DNA of 64,000 nt. It comes from Nitzschia sp. pyKryTriq1. Lineage: Eukaryota; Bacillariophyta; Bacillariophyceae; Bacillariales; Bacillariaceae. A program made the translations under genes and the position numbers. The stretch is taken from contig OY101119.1 in NCBI GenBank assembly GCA_956465555.1, positions 2,342,629 through 2,406,628 of the forward strand, in the 5' to 3' direction. Every line of letters begins with the position of its first letter. The first letter of the stretch is position 1. Below, piece by piece: positions 41,201-51,074 of the stretch. The notes under the pieces were generated by a model. The model saw only the letters and a program-made list of their open reading frames with translations, was not told the origin of the DNA and did no database searches.

Positions 41201-43837
41201 CATCATCATATCCGGAGCCCTTGCACTCTTCCACCATCGATAATTCCACCTCCGAAAAAGAATCGGACCGGGGAATTGCATCGAACAAAAGCCATCCAGC
41301 CATCCTGTTGAGTATATGTAGATCACGCATTGATCCTGGCAGTACCTGATCCCCATAAAGCGACTGAAGTTTGCTAGAATCCATAAGGAATTCAGCGCCA
41401 AGGTTGAAAGAAAAGAAATCCGCTTTCTGCACGGATTCAGGAAAAGAATCCAATAGATTATCTGCAACAAGCGCTGCTATCACGACATTGGTTAGCACCA
41501 ATGGCAACACGATAGAGCACAAAACCCATCGAAAAAGCGCTGAGCGTGATATCCGGACGCTTTCTTCCATGTCATTGATCCGTCCATGTGTACCATTGAC
41601 TGGAAGGTTGGAACCTAAATTTGTTCTTGTCAAAGGCCTCTTGAATAGTGTCGAAGAGTCGGATCGACCAAATTGCTTGTTGAAGCTGGGTTCCTTTTTT
41701 ATGTCGGCAGACCGGAAAGTCGTGCTCTCTTCCTCCGAGACTTGAGAGACCTCTGACATGTTGGCAATGATTTCAGAGGCAGTTGGGCCATATGAGCTAT
41801 TATTTCGACTTCGTTTTCCGATTGATATTCTTCGTCCGTACGCTTGCGCCGTTTGAGACATTTCTTCCTTGATCCGATCTTCCATACTTTGATTGAGCTG
41901 ATAAAATTGTCGAAAATCGTCTTTCCATGTGGTAAAGTTCTTCACCTCGTCGACCTTTGAAGGCGCCACTCTAGAAGCTCCTGTTCCACTAAATCCACTA
42001 ATCATGGCTTGAAACTCAGTGACAAGCTCACCGATCTCTGTTTTTGGTGAACAGCGTACCAGAGGATCATCGTCTTCGAGACCTGAGTGAGGCACGACCA
42101 AGTCTTCCGATACCCTTTTGTCCGCATGATTGACAATCTTCCATGCTGTTGTTTCCATCCATTTCATTGGCCTGGTCAAAATATGCGATACAAAGGCGAC
42201 CACGAGAAGAAACACGATCAATCCACCGAGGCCGATGAGAATACTGTTCAAGATAAGGTCGGTAACTTCGCCTTCAACGGCTACATTGACTTGATTCACA
42301 ACACCAAAAACGTCATTGAAATCGGCCTCGACAAAAACAAAAAAGTTAGGTGCATAGTTCTTTTCGAACTCTTCCGGTGGCAAGGGCACAGGTACACAGG
42401 CAACAATCCTGGTGTCGAGCCGAACCACATTATCTTTCGTAGAGGATTTCGTACTTGTGGGGTCCCACAGATCATGGTCCCAGAAGCGTCTTGACGTTAT
42501 CTTGTCAAAAGATTGCTGGTCGATGAAGTCAGTATCCACAACGTTGACAGTCTCATTAAACTTCGAAAGGTCGACTCCCGATCCAGCAACCAAGGTCCCA
42601 TCTAATCGAGTAAGTACTGCATTGGACCGAGTATTGCTTGAAATCGATTCGACCAAGTCCTCAGCTAGCTGCAAATTCAGGTCATGAGCTGTGCAAGCAA
42701 TGAACTCCCCAGTTCTGTGCAAAAATATGAGATTTAGAGAGGAAACAATTTCACCAAAAGTGAAAACCACTGTGGTATGAATACTTACTTTCTGTCAAAC
42801 ACGGCTTGTCCTATCGTAAGACGCCATTGACCCCAAGGGGCGTCCAAATAAGGCCCAAACATACGGATTTCTCCAGCATGGAGTACTTGGTCAATGCAGA
42901 AGTCACGTTCCATGGGATTGTAGTACCGAGCCGGTACCTCGGTTCCCTTGGGATGACATCGTGATATTACTTCTTCATCCCCGAAAGGAAATCCTGTGTA
43001 AGGGTTTGTTTCCCGCATCCAATCGCAACCCGACGACACATAACTGGATGCCGAATTCAGTTGAAAGCTCGGGAACAGTACCACGGCACCAGCACCCGAA
43101 TTGAAGAAATGGACAGCCAACTGCAAAACGTTTGGCTCTGCTTCAAATAATGGTTTGAGAAACAGACCGATATCATCTGCTTTCTGGGCCAATCCAGCCA
43201 GAGTAGGAACTGGATGAATGGCGCCCCCCCTAAGTGGATCATTATTCGCTGCCGTACAATTTTCAAGATAACCCTTTTTTTGTGGATCAGTCTCATTTGG
43301 ATCGCAGTTTCCCTGGAAGAAGAAGGTCGCACTGGTTGTGCTTAGTAAGTTTATATAGGGAAGCAGAGATTCGGCCCTCTCTTGTGTGTGCTCCGCCATT
43401 GTTTCTGGAGTCCAATTTGGAACCACTTCAAAATCTCGAGGTAAAGGAGGTCCACGAAGAGGATACGTATTCCGCCCCGTTTCCATATCTTTAAAGGGGA
43501 CATGGCGATCATCTTCAAACTCATCAGGATATCCCACAATTCGATCTCGAACGATCTCGCTGAGAAGGGCCGCGGATCCTCTCAAGGTCTGAAACTTTTG
43601 TGTGAATAAATTAGCCGTCTGAACTTCCGATTCCGCGAGGCCAGCAACGACTTGACCTTCTAATAACGATGAAGTTTGATCCTTGACTGTTTTTCCCGCA
43701 TGTTGCGCCGCGAGGGTAGCCATAATCACGACGATTCCTATTGTGAAAAAGGCGGTACACCCATAACTCACAATGAGCTGCCTCCGAAGCGTATACGTGG
43801 ATTTCAAGCACGTCCTGTTTAATATCGTTCCCCCCAT
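38204..43837 (-). CDS. Giant dual-Cache/HAMP receptor with TPR and vWA-like domains
   Basis: Three exons, 42789..43837, 39972..42714 and 38204..39904, with introns beginning GTAAGT and GTAAGC; 5493 nt in frame, 1830 aa. Order: TM1 (about 20-45); outer sensor 1 of about 450 aa; TM2 (about 501-525, SILIGLGGLIVFLLVVAFV); HAMP-like helix (TRPMKWMETTAWKIV); cytosolic Ser-rich linker; TM3 (about 741-770); a second, Cys-rich sensor (CPFDADPARSPCDCEWNDPW, FGYDPRCRTWYSETK, GFGVIDPVTNEYVGTVAIDL) of the dCache/Cache type also seen in calcium-channel alpha2-delta proteins; TM4 (about 1242-1264); a second HAMP-like segment (ISVAVTKPMLILLRVVQRVN); TPR-like helices (ACNNIGNTLLALSVQRRE, EALQYFDEAIEIG); and a C-terminal vWA-like domain (CFVFCIEVGEKLSG, DVFLIYISDGSVWD) whose metal site is degenerate. 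No kinase, cyclase or response-regulator domain is present. Signalling output is unknown. Confidence 0.8.
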
Positions 43838-44954
43838 GGTTCAAAATTTTACAGGCAAGTAATTCAATGCACCGCTTCGAGCGAATTCCTCTTTACGAAG
43901 GTGACGGCTTTCAGAGCGGAGAAGCAGGCTGGGAGATACAACGACACAATTACACTGCGACTCAAAGGCCCTTTACGTGATTGTTGGTGGGTAAAATCAG
44001 GTTTCTTCCGAACGTGGTAACTCCCCAGAAGTAAGATGAGCTTCAACTACAGTATGCTACTTGTACTGTCGAATGAATATCTCCAACCGTGTAAAGATGA
44101 GAGCCTCGTTGGTCAAAGAGACAACTTGTCTTCTTGCGTTGGTGGGAGGGAGTTGTTGATGAATGAAAAATAATGAATCGTTCACAAGCTCTCGCGTTTA
44201 ATTACGTAAAACAGATGATGTCGGTAAATACCGGTGTACTCGTAAAACATGCATGCAATAAAAGAAAGACCCTCGTCAAAGAAATATCGAGCCACGGTAA
44301 ATAACGATTTCGTAGGCCTTCCCGTGATACCTCGTCTCTCATCCCCTACCGGTTCCGTAACGAACCAACGGTGGAAAGTTAGTCAACTCAAGGGTTTTGC
44401 CACCTTTAGAACGCCCAAATTCAAAACGCGGTGGCGCCCCACGCACACGCTATCCCGAATGAACATGCTCGACTGAGTCGACTTCGTCTTCTGTTAGTTG
44501 TTATCGGTACCGTATGTTGTGTTGTTCGCTGTTTATTGTCGTGCCAAATTTCATGTCTCAAGAAAACATCCATCTACAATAAAGAGAACACTAACTCTTC
44601 GTGCCAGTACTGGTACTCCCGGTACTCTCTACTCTACCGGTACTCTACTAGCTAGAGTAGAGTAGAGTATCCTCCGAGTTGAATTTTCATATCGCAAGGC
44701 AACAAAGCAAGCTTGCTATTCTACGTGCTTCCTGGCAGCAGCCCAATCTTTTGTTGAATCGCGCAAGTGAGCTCGATGAAGGATGCAAGCACAGAACTAC
44801 CAGGTTCCATCGTAACTCTCTCTACTAGTAGAGTGAGTAGAGTAGAGATACATATGCAGATTAGCGCTGATGGATCCAGTACGCAGGGGTAAAACCATAA
44901 ATCTTTCTCTACGGAAGGAACCAACGGCCGTCGTCGCCAGTGTACCACCATCTA
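43838..44954. other. Intergenic upstream of the receptor
   Basis: About 1.1 kb. Contains a GTAC cluster (44604..44650), CTCTACTAGTAGAGTGAGTAGAG palindromes (44640..44672 and 44815..44848) and no convincing gene. A 75-aa plus frame (44870..45097, ending DDEQEESEGYDE) overlaps the minus frame at 44955..45509; I could not decide if it is real. Confidence 0.4.
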
Positions 44955-45509
44955 CTAGCAAACCTTGTGGTCAACACAGTGCCCACACAGACTCTCTAAC
45001 ATGCCGCCGAAGTGCACGCAATGAGGGCAAGGAAGTCGTCTATGCAGCTTTGAACAGCGACGACGAGCAGGAAGAGTCTGAAGGCTACGACGAGTGACCC
45101 CCCCCCCCCCCTTCCCAAAAAAAATAAGTCTGGTGAATAGGAATCCAATTTGATCCATCCGTTGAGGCTGGAGATGGTGTTGTTTGTTGTTGTTGTTGTT
45201 GCTGCTGGAAATTACCAAAATCTCGCAAGTGCGGAGCGGAGTAGAAGTAGAAGTAGTTGTAGTAGTAGCGTCAGGGCCGCCACTGAATTTGAAAAAGACA
45301 GCCGCCGTAGAGGACACTTCATGACCCGAACCTTGGATTCCGAAAAAGTTGTTCTTGTGCACTCCCCGGCAAGTGACCCGTATTGAAGCTTTGCGGTTGT
45401 CCTTGGCGACAACCATATCTTCAATTTCAAACGTGTACTTGCCCAAGGCCTCACGAGCGACTACCCGAATCTCGCCTAATCCTCTCCATACACGCCTGGT
45501 CTGCGGCAT
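44955..45509 (-). CDS. SnoaL-like fragment overlapping the LYR gene
   Basis: 184-aa frame. Residues about 10-80 match the C-terminal half of SnoaL/NTF2-like ester-cyclase proteins (TFEIEDMVVAKDNRKASIRV, CRGVHKNNFFGIQGSGHEV, AVFFKFSGG). The N-terminal half of the fold is missing, because that DNA is occupied by the LYR frame on the same strand, which overlaps by 59 nt. Downstream of about 45200 the frame runs through ACT and GTT triplets and a 14-C run and is probably not coding. Possible readings are a truncated gene, a frameshifted LYR-SnoaL fusion or a missed splice. Confidence 0.35.
   Translation of the reverse strand: MPQTRRVWRGLGEIRVVAREALGKYTFEIEDMVVAKDNRKASIRVTCRGVHKNNFFGIQGSGHEVSSTAAVFFKFSGGPDATTTTTSTSTPLRTCEILVISSSNNNNNKQHHLQPQRMDQIGFLFTRLIFFGKGGGGVTRRSLQTLPARRRCSKLHRRLPCPHCVHFGGMLESLCGHCVDHKVC
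45098..45111. repeat. Poly-C run
   Basis: Fourteen consecutive C. Any reading frame crossing it is unreliable. Confidence 0.85.
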
Positions 45510-45780
45510 TAAATTTCTGTTGAATTTGTGCCACGCAATCTCGGCCTGTTACCAAAAGCCGCGCCAAGATAAGTGGGTCAGCCTCTTCTTTGGACGCTTC
45601 AAACTCTTGCCGTGCCTGCTTGCGCAAACGAATATTCCAGGGAAGCCCTCGTTCGTCACACCAATGGAAGTGTTTGGCCGTTCGAAGGATTTCTCTGTAC
45701 AGAGCCAGAGCTTCCTGTCGATGGGAACCGAACCGCGAGGCGGCCGCTTTTCCAGCAGGCACCCAAATCGTTGGTGGCAT
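45451..45780 (-). CDS. LYR-motif (Complex1_LYR) protein
   Basis: 109 aa. EALALYREILRTAKHF carries the LYR motif, followed by NIRLRKQARQEFEASKEEADP and ARLLVTGRDCVAQI, the standard three-helix LYR fold with its conserved Phe. LYR proteins act in mitochondria with acylated ACP, assembling respiratory complexes or delivering Fe-S clusters. Length is normal for the family. The basic N-terminus (VPAGKAAASRFGSHR) could aid import. The last residues overlap another minus-strand frame (SnoaL-like), so the true 3' end is slightly uncertain. Specific partner complex not assignable. Confidence 0.75.
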   Translation of the reverse strand: MPPTIWVPAGKAAASRFGSHRQEALALYREILRTAKHFHWCDERGLPWNIRLRKQARQEFEASKEEADPLILARLLVTGRDCVAQIQQKFNAADQACMERIRRDSGSRS

Positions 45781-46452
45781 TGTGGTGAGCGAATCGAGAA
45801 GTATTAGCTGCTACGAGTATGTTATAATGCTTTCAAACAAACACAAAGCAAATGAAAATGAATGGCGTCATCACACCGGTATCATCAGAGGCCAGGTGTC
45901 GCGTGTCACGTCACTTCCCTTTTCTCGCTTTAATAGCAGTCGGGGTGTTCATCCCAGCGTTGGTGAGCGCGATGCGTACGTGCAGTCAATTAGTAGGCAT
46001 ATCCACGCACGGACAGACCGGCGGCAATTGTGAGTTCCCGCCTTTTTTGTGAGTTTCCCGCCGCGATCTTTCCTTGTCCTCAGTCGTACCAGTACAGTCC
46101 ATATCTTCACGGTACCAGTATGGTACCGGTACAAACTGCTAACTGTAACGGTACTGGTACGGTACAAGTACGAGTCCCTATGCAACGGAGCGAAAGGCAA
46201 AGACTACACCGGTATCTAAGAAGCAAGCAGAAACTGTTAGCGTGTGTGGGTAGGAGACCAACGAAGACTACTAGCTTAAATAATATATTATCGTAAAGCA
46301 ATAGTGCTGTCTACTAAGAAGCTAGAGGAAACTGTTAGCGCGTGTGTTTGTGACCAAAAAGGGCTGTATGGTACTGGACAAGTCTACCTAATGTAGAAGT
46401 TCTAGAGCACTGCCATTTGGTAGCCGAAGTGGCCGATTGAAAGGACCATTGG
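45781..46452. other. Intergenic with GTAC repeat
   Basis: GTAC-period repeat at 46085..46171 between the LYR start and the MATE 3' end. It also has a near-repeat of AAGAAGCAAGCAGAAACTGTTAGCG / AAGAAGCTAGAGGAAACTGTTAGCG (about 46218 and 46317). No gene seen. Confidence 0.5.
46085..46171. repeat. GTAC-period repeat
   Basis: CGTACCAGTACAGTCC..GGTACCAGTATGGTACCGGTACAAAC..GGTACTGGTACGGTACAAGTACGAG; same class as the other clusters. Confidence 0.75.
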
Positions 46453-48126
46453 CTATGCTTTGGTTTTTCGGTCTCTCTCATTGTGCAAAACCTTTATTGT
46501 GCCAATGATGGCAGTGACGAGCCTGCCGACGAACAGAGTGACAATTCCCTTGGACCAAATGGCTACAACATCGGTGGCATGCTGCAGCTGCCACATTGCC
46601 AAGAATGTCGATATCGTGGTCCCGAATGCTAAAAGTTGGAATTGATTTCCTCCAATAGCTAAGGATTCGGCAACGAGAGTGAGGCTGACAAGGATCTGTT
46701 GCCAGGCCAACTGTGGCATGAGACTGTGTAGATGCCCTCGTATCACTTGGTCAGAGGTGAAAAGAGTAGGGAGATAGGGCGAGGCCAGAAAAATTAACCC
46801 AGTCGTGAGGCACCCTTGTAAGCAAGCAAAGCGGGTCATGTAGGCGACAAGAGATCGGACTTTCTTTGAGGTACCAAGGGACCGGCTCATAAGAACTTGT
46901 GCAGAAACAGCCGCACCATCCAGAATCAGAGCAAAAACTAGCCAACAGGAGAGAGCCACTTGATGGGCAGCAACATGCGCACTCCCAATCCTCGTCGCTC
47001 TTGCAGTTGCATAGGCCCACGCCAACAGCAAGCTGCCTTGTTTGCAGACCATGGCTAGATTGGCCCCCAGAATCGTTTTAATAATGCTTCCACTGCGGGA
47101 GTGAGCCTTAGCTCCTTTTAGGGGAAGCATGCGGCGCTTGACCAAGAAGTATGCGTATACACATGCAGCTCCTAGTTGGGCGATCCCCGTCGCAGCAGCA
47201 GCACCAGCCACCCCCATTCCCAGCGGAAACATGAGCAATGGATCCAGCACCAGATTGATCATCGACGCTGCCAGAGACGCTAAAAGCGGAATTTTGGTAT
47301 CACCATAACCACGGAATGCTCCTTCGGCTACAACTATAGCCAACACTGCCGGAGCTGCCCATAATCTTGTCCTGAGATAAGCGTTTGCTGGCTTGAAAAG
47401 GGCCGACTTGGCCGGAACGCCCATAGTAGCGAGACACCACGGCCCAGTCACTTGTAGCACCGTCATAACTACTACTCCAATCACAGCCCCCAGGCACAGC
47501 GAGACTTTGATAATATGCCGTCGTTCCTCCTCGCTCTCGGCGTTACCGACCAGCGACGTAGTCGCAGTTGTAGTGGCCCGAAAGGCATTGAACGCTAAAT
47601 GGAAGATACTTGTACAGGCTCCGAGTGCCGCGAGTTCTGTAGCTCCTACTCTACCGACGTAGGCGGTATCCATCAGACTAAGAAGAGGATCGGCCAGCAT
47701 GCCAACGAGAGCCGGAACTGCCAAATCAAAGTTTTGAGACGTCCATCGATAGTTTGGTCGACCGTCTACTAAATCACCCTCAGAGTCGTCGTTGATGTCG
47801 TCGTCTTGATCCATAGAGGAGGCTGTGGAGGCTAGCCGTATTATCGATGACCTCTGTACGGGACGTGATGACTTCACATGGCCAGACTGACACTCTTTGC
47901 AGCCCAAAAGCACCCGTGGTGTATATATAGTAGTTGTTGCTCTCGCCGGCTTGAATGAAGAAGGCCGATGTCGACTTATCCGCAAGCTCGGCTGCCGGTA
48001 GTGGAATCCAGAGATAAGAGATACGCAGCAGCAGCCGCATAAAAACACGAGAGACACAACATAGCGACCATGTAATCTGCTCATTCTGTCAGTTTTGTTC
48101 TTCAACACCTCTTTGTCCTCATTCAA
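46453..48126 (-). CDS. MATE-family efflux transporter, probably plastid
   Basis: Single exon, 557 aa from the first Met; the Met at 48084 (MSRLHGRYV) is more likely because a signal peptide follows at once (YVVSLVFLCGCCCVSLISGF). The Phe after SG fits a diatom plastid cleavage site. Twelve helices of the MATE fold start at FDLAVPALVGMLADPLLSLMDTAYVGRVGATELAALG, shown here by segments PALVGMLADPLLSLMDTAYV and AYVGRVGATELAALG; later EGAFRGYGDTKIPL and LDPLLMFPLGMGVAGAA agree with the EDS5/FRD3 (DinF-like) branch. That branch moves organic acids such as citrate or salicylate precursors, EDS5 at the plastid envelope. Substrate here unknown. Divergent from the silaffin-like gene. Confidence 0.88.
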   Translation of the reverse strand: MNEDKEVLKNKTDRMSRLHGRYVVSLVFLCGCCCVSLISGFHYRQPSLRISRHRPSSFKPARATTTIYTPRVLLGCKECQSGHVKSSRPVQRSSIIRLASTASSMDQDDDINDDSEGDLVDGRPNYRWTSQNFDLAVPALVGMLADPLLSLMDTAYVGRVGATELAALGACTSIFHLAFNAFRATTTATTSLVGNAESEEERRHIIKVSLCLGAVIGVVVMTVLQVTGPWCLATMGVPAKSALFKPANAYLRTRLWAAPAVLAIVVAEGAFRGYGDTKIPLLASLAASMINLVLDPLLMFPLGMGVAGAAAATGIAQLGAACVYAYFLVKRRMLPLKGAKAHSRSGSIIKTILGANLAMVCKQGSLLLAWAYATARATRIGSAHVAAHQVALSCWLVFALILDGAAVSAQVLMSRSLGTSKKVRSLVAYMTRFACLQGCLTTGLIFLASPYLPTLFTSDQVIRGHLHSLMPQLAWQQILVSLTLVAESLAIGGNQFQLLAFGTTISTFLAMWQLQHATDVVAIWSKGIVTLFVGRLVTAIIGTIKVLHNERDRKTKA

Positions 48127-49135
48127 ATGGAGTGATGGGTGTCAAGCTACCGGATTGTGCTACTACAAACGGTTTACGTTGGCATCTTCGTTTCTCGTTT
48201 CTTCTTGTGCCTTGTGAAGTCGTCGTCGGCTTCGGCTTTCTTTCGGGGTGTTCCAGGCAACTGTACCAGGTACTGGTACTGTAACGGTGCATACGGTACG
48301 CTGTACCGGTACGAGTGCCGGGTATTGCGCACTGACTGACTGGTCGTATGTAGGGCGTGCGTGCCCATCCCATCGTCAATCATCGTCATAATCAATCGTC
48401 GAAGATCCAAAAATGGTTGCTTGTTTGCTTGCTGTTGCGGCGGCCAGGCGACATTGGCTGTCCGATGATTTCCCGCCATTGCTTTTGGCGCCCCGCACGT
48501 GCGGAAGGGAGAAACGAACTCGTACGCTACTGATTAACTAGCGTGACGTGGATTGGCGCCCATCGGCATTCGACGTTAAATTAGGGTTAGAGCACACACA
48601 ACTCCGAGGATTACTTAAGTCACGTTTCTTTTAAAAACCTATACTTATTTTGTAGCCCGAATAAAGCATATCGGATCCCAATCTACGAAACCGAAGCACA
48701 TAGTGCGTTTTGAACGTCAATTACTTAAGAGAGAAAGCCGGCCGGATCCCTAAGTAACTCTCTTGAAATTCCAATCAAATTTCTGCTTCACAATTTGAAC
48801 GACCCAACCCACAAAGCTAAGAATTCGGCGCATTCTCGATCCACCAGCAAACCTCGCTCTGTATTGGCTAACGCGCGCATTGCAGCCGGGACATCATATC
48901 TAAAAAAAAACCATTACCTGGTACTTGTACCAGTACTGGTATTCGTACTGTATAAAAATCACTCACCTTCTACCTGTGTCATACTTCGCAAGTTGCAATT
49001 ACTACGACGTAATCGACTTTGCTTCCATTACTCTATCGGTATTGTTTCGATCGATCTCCTTCCACAAACTTGTTTCTAGAACAGTAGCAGCATCCATCGA
49101 CACTTCAGCAGCAGTTAAAGATTATTCCAATCAAG
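48127..49135. other. Shared upstream region, MATE and silaffin-like genes
   Basis: About 1 kb between divergent starts. GTAC clusters at 48262..48315 and 48915..48950; a TATA-like TATAAAA at about 48950 lies just after the second cluster, some 185 bp before the silaffin-like ATG. No gene seen. Confidence 0.45.
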
Positions 49136-50016
49136 ATGTTGCGTTATCCTTACATCCTTCTCATCGTCGCTCTCCTGGGCCTCAAACAAGGCCCGGTTGA
49201 AGCCGATGATCGCCTCCTCCGTAAACGCGAGGTGTACAATGTGAACATTGAGGAGGAACTCCAAGAAAACGACCTTACCAAAGTTTGGCAAGAAGCACGC
49301 CGACAACTTAAGCATAAAGAGCGACAGCTATCGACGGGTGGATACTATCCTGACGAACCGAGCTCTGGTGGCGGAAAGGGTAAGGGTGGATCATCTAAAG
49401 GAAGCAAGTCGTCTGGCTCTGGTTCCGGAAAAGGAAGCAAGGGATCTGGTGATGGTAAAGGAAGCAAGTCGTCTGGTTCCGGAAAAGGAAGTAAGGGATC
49501 AGGATCTGGTGATGGTAAAGGAAGCAAGTCATCTGGTTCCGGAAAAGGAAGTAAGGGATCAGGATCTGGTTCCGGAAAAGGAAGTAAGGGATCAGGATCT
49601 GGTTCCGGAAAAGGAAGCAAGGGATCTGGTTCCGGAAAAGGAAGCAAGGGATCTGGTTCCGGAAAAGGAAGCAAGGGATCTGGTTCCGGAAAAGGAAGCA
49701 AGTCATCTGGCTCGGGATCCGGAAAGGGAAGCAAGGGATCTGGCTCGGGATCCGGAAAGGGAGGAAAGAAGGGCGGCGACGGCGGAAAGGGCGCGAAGAA
49801 AGGAGGAAAGGGTGTACGTATTGACACCAACAGAAAAGGCTGTGAACTTGGACGCAGTGCATCATCTAACTCTTTTGTATTCTCACTCATTACTCATAGG
49901 CCAAGAAGGGAGATAGTGGAAAGGGTACCAAGCGATACAAGCCTGACGTTGATTATTCAGCGGATTTCCTTATGAGCATGTCGAGCATGTCGATGGATTA
50001 CCGACTTCTCTTTTAA
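49136..50016 (+). CDS. Silaffin-like secreted Lys/Ser/Gly repeat protein
   Basis: Two exons, 49136..49813 and 49900..50016 (intron GTACGT..CATAG), 264 aa. Signal peptide MLRYPYILLIVALLGLKQGP. Then a charged propeptide-like segment with RLLRKR and EARRQLKHKERQL, containing R-x-L sites like those where silaffins are cut. The core (about 80-220) is a tandem repeat of GSGSGKGSK / SSGSGKGSK units encoded by 27-bp DNA repeats. After the splice comes AKKGDSGKGTKRYKPDVDYS and a Met/Ser tail (LMSMSSMSMDYRLLF). Regular Lys spacing with many phosphorylatable Ser matches silaffins and related biosilica proteins that organise silica in diatom walls. No sequence homology is claimed, since composition alone drives the likeness. 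Both other frames are also open because of the repeat. Confidence 0.7.
49410..49770 (+). repeat. 27-bp coding tandem repeat
   Basis: Units close to GGATCTGGTTCCGGAAAAGG followed by AAGCAAG, about a dozen copies with variants (GATGGTAAA for TCCGGAAAA). Near-identical neighbours (49620..49690) indicate recent unequal exchange. Confidence 0.85.
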
Positions 50017-51074
50017 GTAGATCGACTTGACAAGAATTCCAGGTTCTCGAGCTCACTACCTTGGTGCATGGTTATTGGCTGGCTGCGGTCTCTTGTTTGA
50101 CTTTTTTGTTTCTTTAGAAGGTCAGAGGCTGGCATCCTTTGGTGGTCAATACGCAAGCATGCATCTGTATCATTGGCGCGGGATGTGTCCTAACGGATTG
50201 GAAGTTCCCGCTATCGCCAAATCACTTTGAAAGATAACTTCCTCTTAATATAACGTCTTATTGTTAACTTGTTGAACGAAGTGTCGTTTTGTGCTAGTAT
50301 ATTAGATTGCAAATGTCTTGTGTCATCTGTAAATGGCCAATGGCGACTCAATACGAATACGAAACTGGCACCGGTAGGAGAAAGAAGGAATTGTGTCTAC
50401 GAAGACGCACGGGAGCGAGGGCCGTCATCATTCAGCTCTGCCGCTGAAGTGCGAAGACCCCAACCCCAACTCACTACCTCTCTCGTACCGGTAAGTAGTA
50501 GACCAGAAAGTATACTACTGTACGTACGAGCAGTCGAGAAAGCCAGTGAGACCAGTTCAAGTACTCTCTCTCTCTCTCTCTCTCTACCAGTTTGCTCTAG
50601 TAGAGTAGAGAGGTGAACAAGAGTCTACTACTCATCCTCTCTCTCTCTAGAGTACGGTAGAGTACTACTCGCTCTCTTTTTCTCTCTCTTCGAAACTCGT
50701 CACGGAATACCGGTAATACCGGTACAACTACCGGTACATACATAGAAAAGGTGGCGGTAAACAGACAACGTCCAGACGGCTTCGGTCTAACCGCCGCCGC
50801 GCCGCTGCGAATGACGAACCCGCGGCCACAGGGCGGCCCTGCTGGGGCGGCCTCATCTCGATCCGCTCGCTCTCTCATCGCTCCTCACATCTCACATTGC
50901 ACCCTGGATGCCCCCCTATTTTCATTTCAACTTTCAACAGAGAACCTACCGGTACTGCAAAACATTACTGTAGGAACCGAAGCTACATCATTCTTCTTAC
51001 AAATATAGCACAACTGACCTACTATCACTATCCATCCTACTACTGTATATGATATCCAGCTTATTGCTCACACA
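50017..51074. other. Intergenic with CT run and GTAC repeat
   Basis: About 1.06 kb. Holds a (CT)n run 50564..50585, TAGTAGAGTAGAG patches near 50598..50670, a GTAC/ACCGGT cluster 50705..50738 and a GC-rich segment 50765..50880. No gene supported. Confidence 0.5.
50564..50585. repeat. (CT)n microsatellite
   Basis: Eleven CT dinucleotides; a second TCTCTCTCTCT run follows at about 50636..50650. Confidence 0.8.

Noticed and set aside
44870-45097. 75-aa plus frame with acidic tail
   Set aside because: Partly antisense to another frame, ends in a 14-C run, no domain; left undecided rather than annotated as a gene.
49248-49916. Alternative frames of 222 aa (plus) and 181/156 aa (minus) across the silaffin-like gene
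   Set aside because: All arise from the 27-bp repeat; only the chosen frame has a signal peptide and a frame-keeping splice.
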